Source: JAPLSN01 sp964482955 | GTDB taxonomy: Bacteria; Spirochaetota; Spirochaetia; Treponematales; UBA12059 | DNA length: 64,000 nt | Direction of reading: 5' to 3' | NCBI GenBank assembly: GCA_964482955.1 | Contig: CAYZZW010000011.1 | Coordinates: forward strand, 3,684 to 67,683 | Translations under genes and position numbers: made by a program | In this document: positions 1 to 7,803 of the stretch, piece after piece | Position numbering within the stretch: the first letter of the stretch is position 1 | Layout of the letters: each line of letters starts with the position of its first letter | Notes under the pieces: generated by a model | Database searches by the model: none | Told to the model about the DNA's origin: nothing | What the model saw: the letters and a program-made list of their open reading frames with translations, nothing else

Positions 1-275
1 GTGAACGCCGTCACGAACACCACGGGCGTGTCGCTTTCGGCCCTGATGAGCTCGGCGGTCTTGATGCCGTCCATGTCGCCCTTGAGCTTGATGTCCATGA
101 GGACGAGATCCGGCTTCGCGTCGCGCACCGAGGCGATCGCCTCGGCCCCCGTCGTCGCCAGCGCGGTCACGCCGTAGCCGTGGGCTTCGAGCCGCAGGCG
201 GAGGTCGAGGGCCACGATGGTCTCGTCCTCGACGATGAGGATTCCGTAACGCGGCGAAGGGGCGATCGCGCTCAA
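1..275 (-). CDS. Response regulator receiver domain, partial (3' end outside window)
   Basis: Only the first 91 or so codons lie in the window. The frame reads a receiver domain: acidic pair in ILIVEDE near residue 17, the phosphoacceptor Asp in LVLMDIKLKGDMDG, and the conserved Thr in VVFVTAF at the window edge. The TTG start at 275 overlaps the TGA of cheW (TTGA), so the gene is probably translated as the last member of the chemotaxis operon. What follows the receiver domain (DNA-binding, kinase, or nothing) cannot be seen. The MDIKLKGDMDGI stretch is the form common in receivers fused to PAS/histidine kinase modules, but that is only a hint. Confidence 0.8.
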   Translation of the reverse strand, partial: MSAIAPSPRYGILIVEDETIVALDLRLRLEAHGYGVTALATTGAEAIASVRDAKPDLVLMDIKLKGDMDGIKTAELIRAESDTPVVFVTAF

Positions 276-751
276 GGATTTTTCCCCGCGCCGTCGCGGA
301 ACGCCGCGTCGACGTCGACGACGACGACGAACGCGCCCGAGGAGTCCCGCGCCACGCCTTCAACGACAGCCTCGTCGATCCGCGGGCGGCCGATGGCCGG
401 CGCCCGTTCCACTCCGGACGAATCGAGATCCACCACTTCCCGCACCCGGTCGGCGAGGAGCCCGACGGTGACGGACTCGCCGTCCCGATCGAGGTTCATG
501 ACGATGATGCTCGTTCCCTCGGCCACCTCGGACCGACCCATGCCGAAACGGAGCTTGAGGTCGACGACCGGAATGACGCTGCCCCGGTGGTTGATGACGC
601 CGTGGATGAAATCGGCCGCCCGCGGGACGCGCGTGATCGGCTGGACGTCCAGCACGACGTCGACGCGGTCGACGTCGACGGCGAATTGCTCTTCCCCGAG
701 CGCGAACGCGAGATGCTTCCTTGACGGCCGGCGGGATTCTTCCTGCATCAT
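272..751 (-). CDS. cheW: Chemotaxis coupling protein CheW
   Basis: Scaffold that links chemoreceptors to the CheA kinase at the membrane array. The roughly 159-residue product carries the CheW fold signature: HLAFALGEEQFAVDVDRV at the start, then FIHGVINHRGSVIPVVDLKLRFG, then ESVTVGLLADRVREVV. The ATG at 751 overlaps the cheY stop (ATGATG over TGA), so I prefer it to in-frame codons further upstream that lie inside cheY. It follows cheY and precedes a receiver protein in one operon. The C-terminus (DAAFRDGAGKNP) is slightly extended and has no recognisable motif. Confidence 0.95.
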   Translation of the reverse strand: MMQEESRRPSRKHLAFALGEEQFAVDVDRVDVVLDVQPITRVPRAADFIHGVINHRGSVIPVVDLKLRFGMGRSEVAEGTSIIVMNLDRDGESVTVGLLADRVREVVDLDSSGVERAPAIGRPRIDEAVVEGVARDSSGAFVVVVDVDAAFRDGAGKNP

Positions 752-1116
752 TCCATCACTTTCTTCACTACCTCGATCAGCTTGTCGGCGCTGAAGGGCT
801 TGACGATCCAACCGGTCGCCCCGGCTTCCTTCCCCTCGTTCATCTTCGTTCCCTGGGATTCGGTCGTCAAGACGAGAATCGGGACGAATTTCGCCTTCGA
901 GTGTCCGCGCGCCTTGCGTATGAACGAGATGCCGTCCATGTTCGGCATGTTCACGTCGGTGATGATGAGGTCGAGCCTGTCCGCCGAATCGAGGCGCGCG
1001 GACGCCTCGACCCCGTCGTTCGCCTCGATCGTCTCGTAACCCTGCTGGCCCAGGATGAAGGAGATGCTCTGCCGTATCGTCGCCGAGTCGTCCACCACCA
1101 GGATCTTTTTCGCCAT
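748..1116 (-). CDS. cheY: Chemotaxis response regulator CheY
   Basis: Single-domain receiver that carries the phosphoryl signal from CheA to the flagellar motor. All expected residues are present in 122 residues: D9-D10 acidic pair, phosphoacceptor D54 in IITDVNMPNMDG, T84/T85 in ILVLTTES, and K106 in IVKPFSA. A strong ribosome site (GGGAGGG) precedes the ATG. It lies between cheB (16-base gap) and cheW (overlap). The sequence context supports a chemotaxis CheY and not a transcription regulator, since no output domain follows. Confidence 0.96.
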   Translation of the reverse strand: MAKKILVVDDSATIRQSISFILGQQGYETIEANDGVEASARLDSADRLDLIITDVNMPNMDGISFIRKARGHSKAKFVPILVLTTESQGTKMNEGKEAGATGWIVKPFSADKLIEVVKKVME

Positions 1117-1132
1117 TATTCCCTCCCCGCGC

Positions 1133-2404
1133 CTAGCGCGCTTTCGCCAGTATCTCGGCCGCGATGCTCCCGAGGGGCAGCACGCGGTCCACGCTTCCGA
1201 GCTTGATCGCCTCGTTGGGCATGCCGAACACGACGCAGGTGCCCTCGTCCTGGGCGATGGTGTAGGCGCCCGTCTGCGCCAGCTCGAGCATGCCGCGGGC
1301 GCCGTCGTCCCCCATCCCGGTCATGATCACTCCGATGGCGTTCCGGCCCGCCCAGCGGGCGGCGGAACGGAACAGCACGTCGACGCTCGGCCGGTGCCGG
1401 CACACGAGCGGCCCGTCCTTCACCTCGACGAAGTAGCGCGAGCCCGAGCGCCGGAGCAAGGTGTGCCGGTTGCCCGGCGCGATGAGGGCGCGTCCGCGGA
1501 CGACTTCGTCGTCGTGTTCGGCTTCCTTCACGGTCACGCGGCAGATGCCGTCGAGACGCTTCGCGAAGGCGGCGGTGAAACGCTCCGGCATGTGCTGGAC
1601 GATGACGATGCCCGGGCAGTCTTCGGGCAGGGCTTCCAGGAAGGTTTTCAGCGCCTCAGTGCCGCCCGTGGACGCCCCGATCACGACGACCGCGTCGGTG
1701 CGTTCCACGGCGTCGGCGCGGAGGTCCGGCTTGGGCAGCATGACGTCCGCCGTAAGCTTCGGATCGACCGTCCGGGGCCGGTTCGGCTCCGTTTGCTGAG
1801 CCGCCTGGCCCGACGGCTTCCCTCCCAGTCCGGCGAGGAATTCCGCGCGCGCCTCCGCGTGCGTGCGGCCGGCGGAGTGACGGTCGGGTTCGAACCGGCC
1901 GCCTTCGGGCATTCGTGCGTTCGACGGGGGGCACTCGGGCGCGCGAGGTCCGGCGCCGCGGAACGCCGACGTCGTCGGGCCCCGTCGGGCGGAAAACGAA
2001 AGGAAGGCGGCCTTGACCACGTCGCAGATGGCCACGCGGCTCTCCTCGAGATATTGCCGCGTTCCCACCTTCGGTTTTTGGATGATCTCGATCGCGCCGT
2101 ACTCGACGGCCCTGAGGGCGTTGTCCGATCCTTCCTCGGACACGGACGAGCACACGACGATCGGCAGCGGGTCCTTCGCCATCAGCGTCTTGATGAAGGT
2201 GAGGCCGTCCATCCGCGGCATCTCGATGTCCGTCACCACGACGTCGGGCTTTTCCCGCTCCATCTTGCGGAGGGCGAAGACGGGATCCGACGCCACCGCG
2301 ACCGTCTCCAGCCCTTGGTCGGAGTCGAGCAGTTCCTTGAGGGTTTCCCGCACCATCGCCGAATCGTCGACGATCATCACCCTGATCCGCGCGCCGTTCG
2401 CCAT
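1133..2404 (-). CDS. cheB: Protein-glutamate methylesterase CheB
   Basis: Demethylates or deamidates receptor glutamates to reset adaptation. The 423-residue protein has a receiver domain (acidic pair at about 13-14, phosphoacceptor D59 in VVVTDIEMPRMDG), a long Pro/Arg-rich linker from about 140 to 235, and a C-terminal methylesterase domain with catalytic Ser245 (VIGASTGG), His271 (VQHMPERF) and Asp366/367 (MTGMGDDGA). The linker is about twice the length I expect for CheB. The ATG at 2404 lies 11 bases after the cheR stop. The open frame continues far upstream, but that extension is antisense-like Arg-rich sequence inside cheR and is not part of the protein. Confidence 0.96.
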   Translation of the reverse strand: MANGARIRVMIVDDSAMVRETLKELLDSDQGLETVAVASDPVFALRKMEREKPDVVVTDIEMPRMDGLTFIKTLMAKDPLPIVVCSSVSEEGSDNALRAVEYGAIEIIQKPKVGTRQYLEESRVAICDVVKAAFLSFSARRGPTTSAFRGAGPRAPECPPSNARMPEGGRFEPDRHSAGRTHAEARAEFLAGLGGKPSGQAAQQTEPNRPRTVDPKLTADVMLPKPDLRADAVERTDAVVVIGASTGGTEALKTFLEALPEDCPGIVIVQHMPERFTAAFAKRLDGICRVTVKEAEHDDEVVRGRALIAPGNRHTLLRRSGSRYFVEVKDGPLVCRHRPSVDVLFRSAARWAGRNAIGVIMTGMGDDGARGMLELAQTGAYTIAQDEGTCVVFGMPNEAIKLGSVDRVLPLGSIAAEILAKAR

Positions 2405-2415
2405 GCCGTTACGCC

Positions 2416-3288
2416 TCACATCCGCCGGTACACGGTCGTGGCCACGCTTTCGAGCGGCAGGCGCATGCCGGCGAGGGTTTCCGAGTGGCCGAGGATGAGG
2501 TAGCCGCCTTTCCGCATGTGGCCCGCGATCCGTTCGAGCATCGTCTCCTGCGTCTTGCGCTCGAAGTAGATGATGACGTTGCGGCAGAAGACGACGTCGA
2601 AATCCCGCGGCACGGGATAGTTCGGTTCCATGAAATTGATGCGCATGAACTCGACCCGCGCGCGGATTTCCGATTTCATGCGGACGAAGCCGGACTGGTC
2701 GCCCTTGCCCCGGAGCATGAAGCGCCGTTTCCAATCGGGCGGCACGACGCTCGCGCGCTCCTCCTCGTACACGGCGGCCCGTCCGGTCTCGAGCACCTTC
2801 GTCGAAAGGTCCGAGGCGACGATGCGGTGCGGGATCATGCCCGCGCGCTGGCAATAGTCGGCCACGACCATCGCGATCGTGTACGGTTCCTCGCCGGTCG
2901 AACAGCCCGCCGACCAGATGTGGAGTTCGCGGCCGCGGCGCGCCTGGGTTTCCGCGAATTCGGGCAGGATGGTGTCCGCGAGGAAACCGAAATGGTCGGA
3001 TTCCCGGAAGAAATCGGTCTTGTTGGTCGTGATCGCGTCGATCATGTTGATGAGTTCGCCGCGGCCCTCGCCGTCGGAAAAGACGAAGTCGATGTAATCG
3101 GCGTAATCCTCGAGACCGTAGATCCTGAGACGCTTGGCGAGCCGGCTTTCGAGGAGCGCCTTTTTCGACGGCGGCATGCGGATGCCGAGCTCGCTCTCGA
3201 TATAACGCGAAAGCGTCCGGAAATCGGCGTCGGACAGCGACACGGCCTTCGGGATCTGGAGGGTTTCGACGCGGGGGGATTCGACCAC
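2416..3288 (-). CDS. cheR: Chemotaxis protein methyltransferase CheR
   Basis: Methylates receptor glutamates with S-adenosylmethionine. The N-terminal helical domain (about 15-85, FRTLSRYIESELGIRMPPSKK...) is followed by the AdoMet-binding domain with HIWSAGCSTGEEPYTIAM near 130 and the VVFCRNVIIYF motif near 235. Length, 290 residues, is normal. The start is GTG, 3 bases after the cheA stop, which suggests coupled translation. It pairs with cheB in the same operon, so this pathway has the full methylation-based adaptation system. Confidence 0.95.
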   Translation of the reverse strand: MVESPRVETLQIPKAVSLSDADFRTLSRYIESELGIRMPPSKKALLESRLAKRLRIYGLEDYADYIDFVFSDGEGRGELINMIDAITTNKTDFFRESDHFGFLADTILPEFAETQARRGRELHIWSAGCSTGEEPYTIAMVVADYCQRAGMIPHRIVASDLSTKVLETGRAAVYEEERASVVPPDWKRRFMLRGKGDQSGFVRMKSEIRARVEFMRINFMEPNYPVPRDFDVVFCRNVIIYFERKTQETMLERIAGHMRKGGYLILGHSETLAGMRLPLESVATTVYRRM

Positions 3289-3291
3289 GGA

Positions 3292-5538
3292 TTACACCAC
3301 CTTATCCGTGTGTTCCGCTTGCGAAGCATGCGCCGCTTGCGCCGCTTGCGCCGCTTGCGAAGCATGCGCCGGAACGCGGTATGCCGCCATCGCGAGCCGA
3401 TTCACGTCCACGATGAGGGCGACCGTGCCGTCCCCGAGTATCGTCGCGCCCGAAAGCCCCTCGAGATCCCTGAACATGCGGCCGAGCGGCTTGATCACGG
3501 TCTGGTTGTCGCCGAGAACTTGGTCGACGACGACGCCCACCTTCGCCTCGAGCGCGTTGACGACGACCACCTGCATGATCTCGGGCGCCTTGCCCGGTTC
3601 GTCGAAAAAGCGCCTGAGATCGACGAAGGGCAAGAGCTCGTCGCGGTATTTCATGAGGGCGCGGCCGTTCGCGGCCTCCACGGTCGCCCGGTAGATCTCC
3701 ACGCAGGCGTCGATCGACGACAACGGCAACACGTAACGGCCCGAGCCGACGGAGACGAGGAGTCCGTCGATGATCGCGAGTGTGAGCGGTATCTTGAGGG
3801 TCATCGACGTGCCCGCGCCCCTGACGCTCTCGATGTGGATGCCGCCGCCGAGGGTGTCGATCTCGCGCTTGACGACGTCCATGCCGACGCCGCGACCCGA
3901 GAGGTTCGTGACCGTCTGGGCCGTGGAAAAACCGGGTTTGAACAGCAACTGGTGGAGTTCGGCTGCGGTCGGATCCTGCCCCGGGGCGATGAGTCCGCGC
4001 TCGATCCCGCGCCGCTTCACGGCGTCCAGGTCGATGCCGCCGCCGTCGTCGGACACGCCGATGAGGACGTGCGCGCCCGAATGGCGCGCCGACACGGTAA
4101 TGGTCCCCTTGCGCGGCTTTCCCGAGCGCGCGCGGACCTCCTGCGTCTCGATGCCGTGGTCCATGGAATTCCTCAGGATATGGACGAGCGGGTCGTTGAG
4201 ACGCTCGATGACGGTCTTGTCGAGTTCGGTATCGCCCCCTTCGGCGACGAACTCGACGTCCTTCCCGAGTTCCGTGGACAAGTCCCGGACCAGGCGGCGG
4301 AATTTGCTGAAGGTCGTGCCGATGGGCAGCATGCGGATGCTCATCGTGTTGTCGCGGAGCTGGGTGATGAGCCGTTCCGACTGCTCGACGATGGCGCCGA
4401 GTTCCGCGTCCTCGAGCGTCTGGGCGGAACGCGCGAGGCGCGCCTGCAGCGTCACGAGCTCCCCGACGAGGTCGACGAGCTCGTCGAGCTTGTCGCTCGC
4501 GACGCGGATGGTCTGCGCGGCCGGCTCCCCGCGCTTTTCCTGCACCTTCTTGTAGTGTTCCTGCTCCGCGAGCGCGACGTGGAGGTCCTGTTCGCTCACC
4601 GCCTTGCTTTCGACGAGCGCCGCGCCGAGCTTCTTGCCGCTCTGGAGGGCGCCGTTCACGTCGTCCGTCGAGACGAGGCCGCGTTCGACCAGGATTTCGC
4701 CGAGCTTCCGCGCGCTTCCGGCGGCGGCCGCGGCCATGACCGTCTCGATGGCGAGCTCGCACGAATCCTCGACGAACATGAACACGGCCTTGATGGTTTC
4801 GGCGTTCGCGCGCGTCGTCAGGATGAATTCCCAGCGGCAGTACGACAGTTCGGGGTCCATTTCGGAAAGCGGCGGGATGAGCGCGACCGTCGGCGCGGCC
4901 GTGCATTCGCCGAGCGCGGCGAGTTCCTGCACGAGCTTGAGGACCTTCGTTCCGTCGCGGAACACGCCCGGCGACGGGACCAGGCGGATGCGGTAGGTGG
5001 TTTCCTCGGCGCCCGCGGCGTCTTCCGGCGCCGTCGCAACCGGATTCGCCTGTCTGGGCGGCGCGTCCGCCGGCTTCTGAGCGCCGGGGGCAGCGGCGGG
5101 TCGCGGCGGCTGGACGGGTTTCGCGACTTCCGCTTGCGGCGCCGGCTGGACGCCGCAGCGCGCCTCGTTCACGGACTTGATTTCGGCGGCGAGGCTCTCG
5201 GACAGGAGCTGGAGCTCGTCGCCGACCGAGCCCTCTTCGGCGAGGAGGCGCTTGATGTGGTCGCGCGCCTTGAGACAGAGGCCGACGAGATCCTTGTCCG
5301 CCCGGATGCGCCGGTTGCGGACCGACTCCATGAGGTTTTCGAAGGAATGGGCGAACGAGGCGATCGCGTCGAAACCGAACATGCCCGACGAACCCTTGAT
5401 GGTGTGGACCGCCCGGAACGCGGCGTTGATGATTTCCGGATCTTCGGGAGACGATTCCAGCTCGAGCAGCGCGTTTTCGAGCTGGGCGAGGAGTTCTTCC
5501 GCCTCTTCGCGAAAGGCGGCCTTGAATTTGTCGATCAT
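3292..5538 (-). CDS. cheA: Chemotaxis histidine kinase CheA
   Basis: Senses receptor state through CheW and phosphorylates CheY and CheB. In order: HPt domain (1-110, phosphorylated His45 in FRAVHTIKGSSG); Pro/Ala linker (130-180); a P2-like domain (180-270); an unusual segment at 275-335 (LGEILVERGLVSTDDVNGAL...) that resembles the helical domain of GspE/MshE N-termini; dimerisation helices (340-410); ATPase with N-box LVHILRNSMDHGIE, G1 DDGGGID and G2 GRGVGMD (440-585); and a CheW-like regulatory domain (590-720). A low-complexity tail, PAHASQAAQ..., ends the protein and is encoded by 9-bp tandem repeats. The ATG overlaps the stop of the upstream STAS gene (ATGA). Confidence 0.96.
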   Translation of the reverse strand: MIDKFKAAFREEAEELLAQLENALLELESSPEDPEIINAAFRAVHTIKGSSGMFGFDAIASFAHSFENLMESVRNRRIRADKDLVGLCLKARDHIKRLLAEEGSVGDELQLLSESLAAEIKSVNEARCGVQPAPQAEVAKPVQPPRPAAAPGAQKPADAPPRQANPVATAPEDAAGAEETTYRIRLVPSPGVFRDGTKVLKLVQELAALGECTAAPTVALIPPLSEMDPELSYCRWEFILTTRANAETIKAVFMFVEDSCELAIETVMAAAAAGSARKLGEILVERGLVSTDDVNGALQSGKKLGAALVESKAVSEQDLHVALAEQEHYKKVQEKRGEPAAQTIRVASDKLDELVDLVGELVTLQARLARSAQTLEDAELGAIVEQSERLITQLRDNTMSIRMLPIGTTFSKFRRLVRDLSTELGKDVEFVAEGGDTELDKTVIERLNDPLVHILRNSMDHGIETQEVRARSGKPRKGTITVSARHSGAHVLIGVSDDGGGIDLDAVKRRGIERGLIAPGQDPTAAELHQLLFKPGFSTAQTVTNLSGRGVGMDVVKREIDTLGGGIHIESVRGAGTSMTLKIPLTLAIIDGLLVSVGSGRYVLPLSSIDACVEIYRATVEAANGRALMKYRDELLPFVDLRRFFDEPGKAPEIMQVVVVNALEAKVGVVVDQVLGDNQTVIKPLGRMFRDLEGLSGATILGDGTVALIVDVNRLAMAAYRVPAHASQAAQAAQAAHASQAEHTDKVV
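3317..3370. repeat. cheA: 9-bp tandem repeat encoding the CheA C-terminal tail
   Basis: Six 9-base units on the plus strand: GCTTGCGAA, GCATGCGCC, GCTTGCGCC, GCTTGCGCC, GCTTGCGAA, GCATGCGCC. The first two and last two units form an identical 18-base direct repeat. Translated on the minus strand they give the HASQAAQAAQAAHASQA tail that follows the CheW-like domain of CheA. Being a multiple of three, unit gain or loss would change tail length without a frameshift. Confidence 0.9.
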
Positions 5539-5879
5539 CCGGCGCCCTCCGGCCGGGGAAACCCGACGAGACGCGTTTCCAGCCCCGTGGCGTCGTCGAC
5601 CGGGGCCGGGATGAAGCCGGCGCAGAAGAGTTTTCCCGAGATCTTCTGGTTGATCGTCCCGGAAAAGACCATGCGCCTGCCCGCGCGCGCGGCTTCCAGG
5701 GCGACGGCGTACACCAGCTGCACTCCGGGCAATTCGAGATCTTCGACGTCGGCGAACGCCACGTGGACGTCGCCCGGACGCGCGAGAGCGTCCCGGAACG
5801 CGTCCGCCAGCTCGCGCATGGCGCCGATGCCGATATTGCCGCGCAACTCGATGACCGTGGGGTTCGATTCGCCTTCCAT
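5535..5879 (-). CDS. STAS-domain protein (anti-sigma-antagonist-like), first gene of the chemotaxis operon
   Basis: Roughly 114 residues forming one STAS domain: NPTVIELRGNIGIGAMREL..., then DVHVAFADVEDLELPGVQLVYAVALEA and a GRRMVFSG strand. The usual Ser of the DxSG phospho-site of SpoIIAA-type proteins is replaced in the corresponding segment (LELPGVQ), so it is probably not a kinase-switched antagonist; it is closer to MlaB/CheX-neighbour type STAS proteins. I chose ATG 5879 because GAGGAA sits at ribosome-site distance; the frame is open upstream but runs through the promoter. It overlaps cheA by four bases, so a role with CheA is likely but unproven. Confidence 0.75.
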   Translation of the reverse strand: MEGESNPTVIELRGNIGIGAMRELADAFRDALARPGDVHVAFADVEDLELPGVQLVYAVALEAARAGRRMVFSGTINQKISGKLFCAGFIPAPVDDATGLETRLVGFPRPEGAG

Positions 5880-5931
5880 GCCGTCTTTTTCCTCGAAAGC
5901 GATTCCGCGAGAAGAAACCGCGTCGACATAT

Positions 5932-5959
5932 ACTATAGGCACGGAAAGGCGATCCGCAA
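5932..5959 (-). promoter_or_regulatory. Predicted sigma-70-type promoter of the chemotaxis operon
   Basis: On the minus strand: -35 TTGCGG (5959-5954), 16-base spacer, -10 TATAGT (5937-5932). The expected transcript start near 5925 leaves a leader of about 45 bases carrying the GAGGAA ribosome site of the STAS gene. No other good promoter is seen before cheA. The upstream htrA-like gene ends at 6001 without an intrinsic terminator, so read-through from there is also possible. Confidence 0.5.
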
Positions 5960-6000
5960 GCTCGCGCGCTCCGAAAGGAAGGCGCAAGTCCGGCACACTC

Positions 6001-7803
6001 CTAGAGGAATTTCGCGCTGTCGAGCTCCGCGGGAATCTGGATGATGCTCTCGAGGAAACCCGCCTTCCGGCGCTTCACGTAGAGCTGCAGGACGATCACG
6101 CGGTTTTTCTGGTCCGCCATCAACTTCTTGACGACGATGGGATCGTTTTCGCTCAAACCGGCCTCGTCCGCGGGGCTGCCCCGGAGCACCCGCGTGACCG
6201 TGTAGCTCCCCGGCTCGAATACGCTGGCCGACCTCGTCTCGAGGAACATCCCGAAGGCGGCCGGCATGATGTTCATCGGCGTGTCGATGCGTTCGGCCGT
6301 CTCGAGCGGCGAAAACGGACGCGTGCGGGCGAGCGACAGCACGGTCAGCGTCTCGTCGCCCCGGCGGACCGAAGAGTCGACGAGCTCGCCGGGAAGGCAG
6401 TCGAGGAGGCGATCCTGGGCTTCGAGCGACGAGGCGACGGGAACGCCGCGGATCGCCTCGAGCACGTCGCCCGGGGCGAATATGCCCGCGGCGTCCGGAT
6501 GGACGTACACCACCTCGAGTCCTCGTTCGGTTTCCTCGATCGCGCAGCCGAGCCATGCGTGCGGGGCGGCGCCGCCCCGGTAGAGCGCCGGCAGGCGCGT
6601 GGCGATCCATTGGCCGGCTATGGCGAAATTGAGGCCTTCGTAGCGTTCCGCGCCCGCGAACACGATGCCCGCGAGCTCGCCGTCCGCGTCGAGGAGCGGA
6701 CCGCCCGAATTGCCGGGATTGATCGCCGCGTCCACCTGGATGGCGTCGCCGAGCTGGAGGAAGCGGCGCCCGGTGGCGGAGACGATGCCCGCCGTGACGG
6801 TGTTTTCGAGGCCGAGGGGCGATCCGATCGCGTACACCTTGTCTCCGGCGCGGAAGGTCTTGCGCCCCGAAAAGGCGAACACGTACTCCGGCACGATCTC
6901 GACCTTGAGCAGGGCCAGGTCGAAGACGCGGTCCCAGCCGACGACCTTGGCGGGAATCCGCTCTTCGGGCGCGTCGGGCAGCCGCACGTACAAACGCGAA
7001 TAGCCCTCGTAGGTCGGATCGACTTCGCTCTCGATGACGTGGTAGTTCGTGAGGAGATAGCCGCGCCGGTCGATGAAAAAGCCGGAACCGATGCCCCGGT
7101 CGGCCATGCCGACGCCGTGCTCGACCTTGATGCCTCGGTTGACCCAGATGGTGACGACGCCCTTGGCCATCTCGGGTATCGTGTCGTCCCTGCCCGCCCA
7201 CGAAAGATCGTCGGTCCCGACGGCGCCCTTGTCCGCGGCCGCGATGGCGCGCAGGACGAAGCGGTTGCCGCTTTCGCGCGCCCGGGCGGCCCAGAGCGAA
7301 AGGACGTCGCGTCCGGGCTTGGATACGGTCCGGGAGGAGCCCGCGGCGGCCGGTTCCAGGATCTCGAGGAAGGTGACGATCGCGAGGGTCCGGTCGTTCC
7401 CTTTCCAGAGTTTCTCGGCGAGCGCGAGCGTGGCTGCGGTTTCGTCCTCGCTCCCGGTTTCCGGATCGATGCCCGCGCTCCTGACCGACTCGAGGCTTTT
7501 CCCGATCGACCGCGCCCCGTCGAGGTCGCCCGATTCGACGGCGAGCCGTTTGCGTTCCCGCAGAAGTTCGAGCGACGCCCTGATGACTCGCGTCGCTTCG
7601 GATTGTCCGATCGTCCCGTTCGCGCCCATCGCGCGCGCGGCTTCGATGGCGGCGGCTGGTTCCGTCCGCGACAGGTCGTCGAGCTCGGCCGCCTTCACGT
7701 CCGCATAGCGGAATTGGGGAAGATCTTCGGGCGGCGTCGGCGTCGACGCGCAGGACAGGAACGACGCCGCGGCCGCGGCCGCGGCGAAAAGCCGGAATCT
7801 CAT
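6001..7803 (-). CDS. HtrA-like trypsin-type serine protease, lipoprotein
   Basis: Predicted envelope protease. An Ala-rich signal peptide ends in a lipobox (SFLSC, Cys18). Residues 30-200 form a helical region of no clear family. The protease domain follows with the triad His255 (GYLLTNYHVIES), Asp295 (VFDLALLKV) and Ser366 (NPGNSGGPLLD). One or two PDZ-like modules lie C-terminal (about 415-600: LEVVYVHPDAAGIFAPGDVLEAIRG, and VTRVLRGSPADEAGLSENDPIVV). At 600 residues it is longer than DegP because of the helical N-terminal region. Its ATG overlaps the stop of the DxDxDG-repeat gene (ATGA), and ftsH lies just upstream, so the cluster looks like an envelope quality-control operon. Confidence 0.88.
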   Translation of the reverse strand: MRFRLFAAAAAAASFLSCASTPTPPEDLPQFRYADVKAAELDDLSRTEPAAAIEAARAMGANGTIGQSEATRVIRASLELLRERKRLAVESGDLDGARSIGKSLESVRSAGIDPETGSEDETAATLALAEKLWKGNDRTLAIVTFLEILEPAAAGSSRTVSKPGRDVLSLWAARARESGNRFVLRAIAAADKGAVGTDDLSWAGRDDTIPEMAKGVVTIWVNRGIKVEHGVGMADRGIGSGFFIDRRGYLLTNYHVIESEVDPTYEGYSRLYVRLPDAPEERIPAKVVGWDRVFDLALLKVEIVPEYVFAFSGRKTFRAGDKVYAIGSPLGLENTVTAGIVSATGRRFLQLGDAIQVDAAINPGNSGGPLLDADGELAGIVFAGAERYEGLNFAIAGQWIATRLPALYRGGAAPHAWLGCAIEETERGLEVVYVHPDAAGIFAPGDVLEAIRGVPVASSLEAQDRLLDCLPGELVDSSVRRGDETLTVLSLARTRPFSPLETAERIDTPMNIMPAAFGMFLETRSASVFEPGSYTVTRVLRGSPADEAGLSENDPIVVKKLMADQKNRVIVLQLYVKRRKAGFLESIIQIPAELDSAKFL

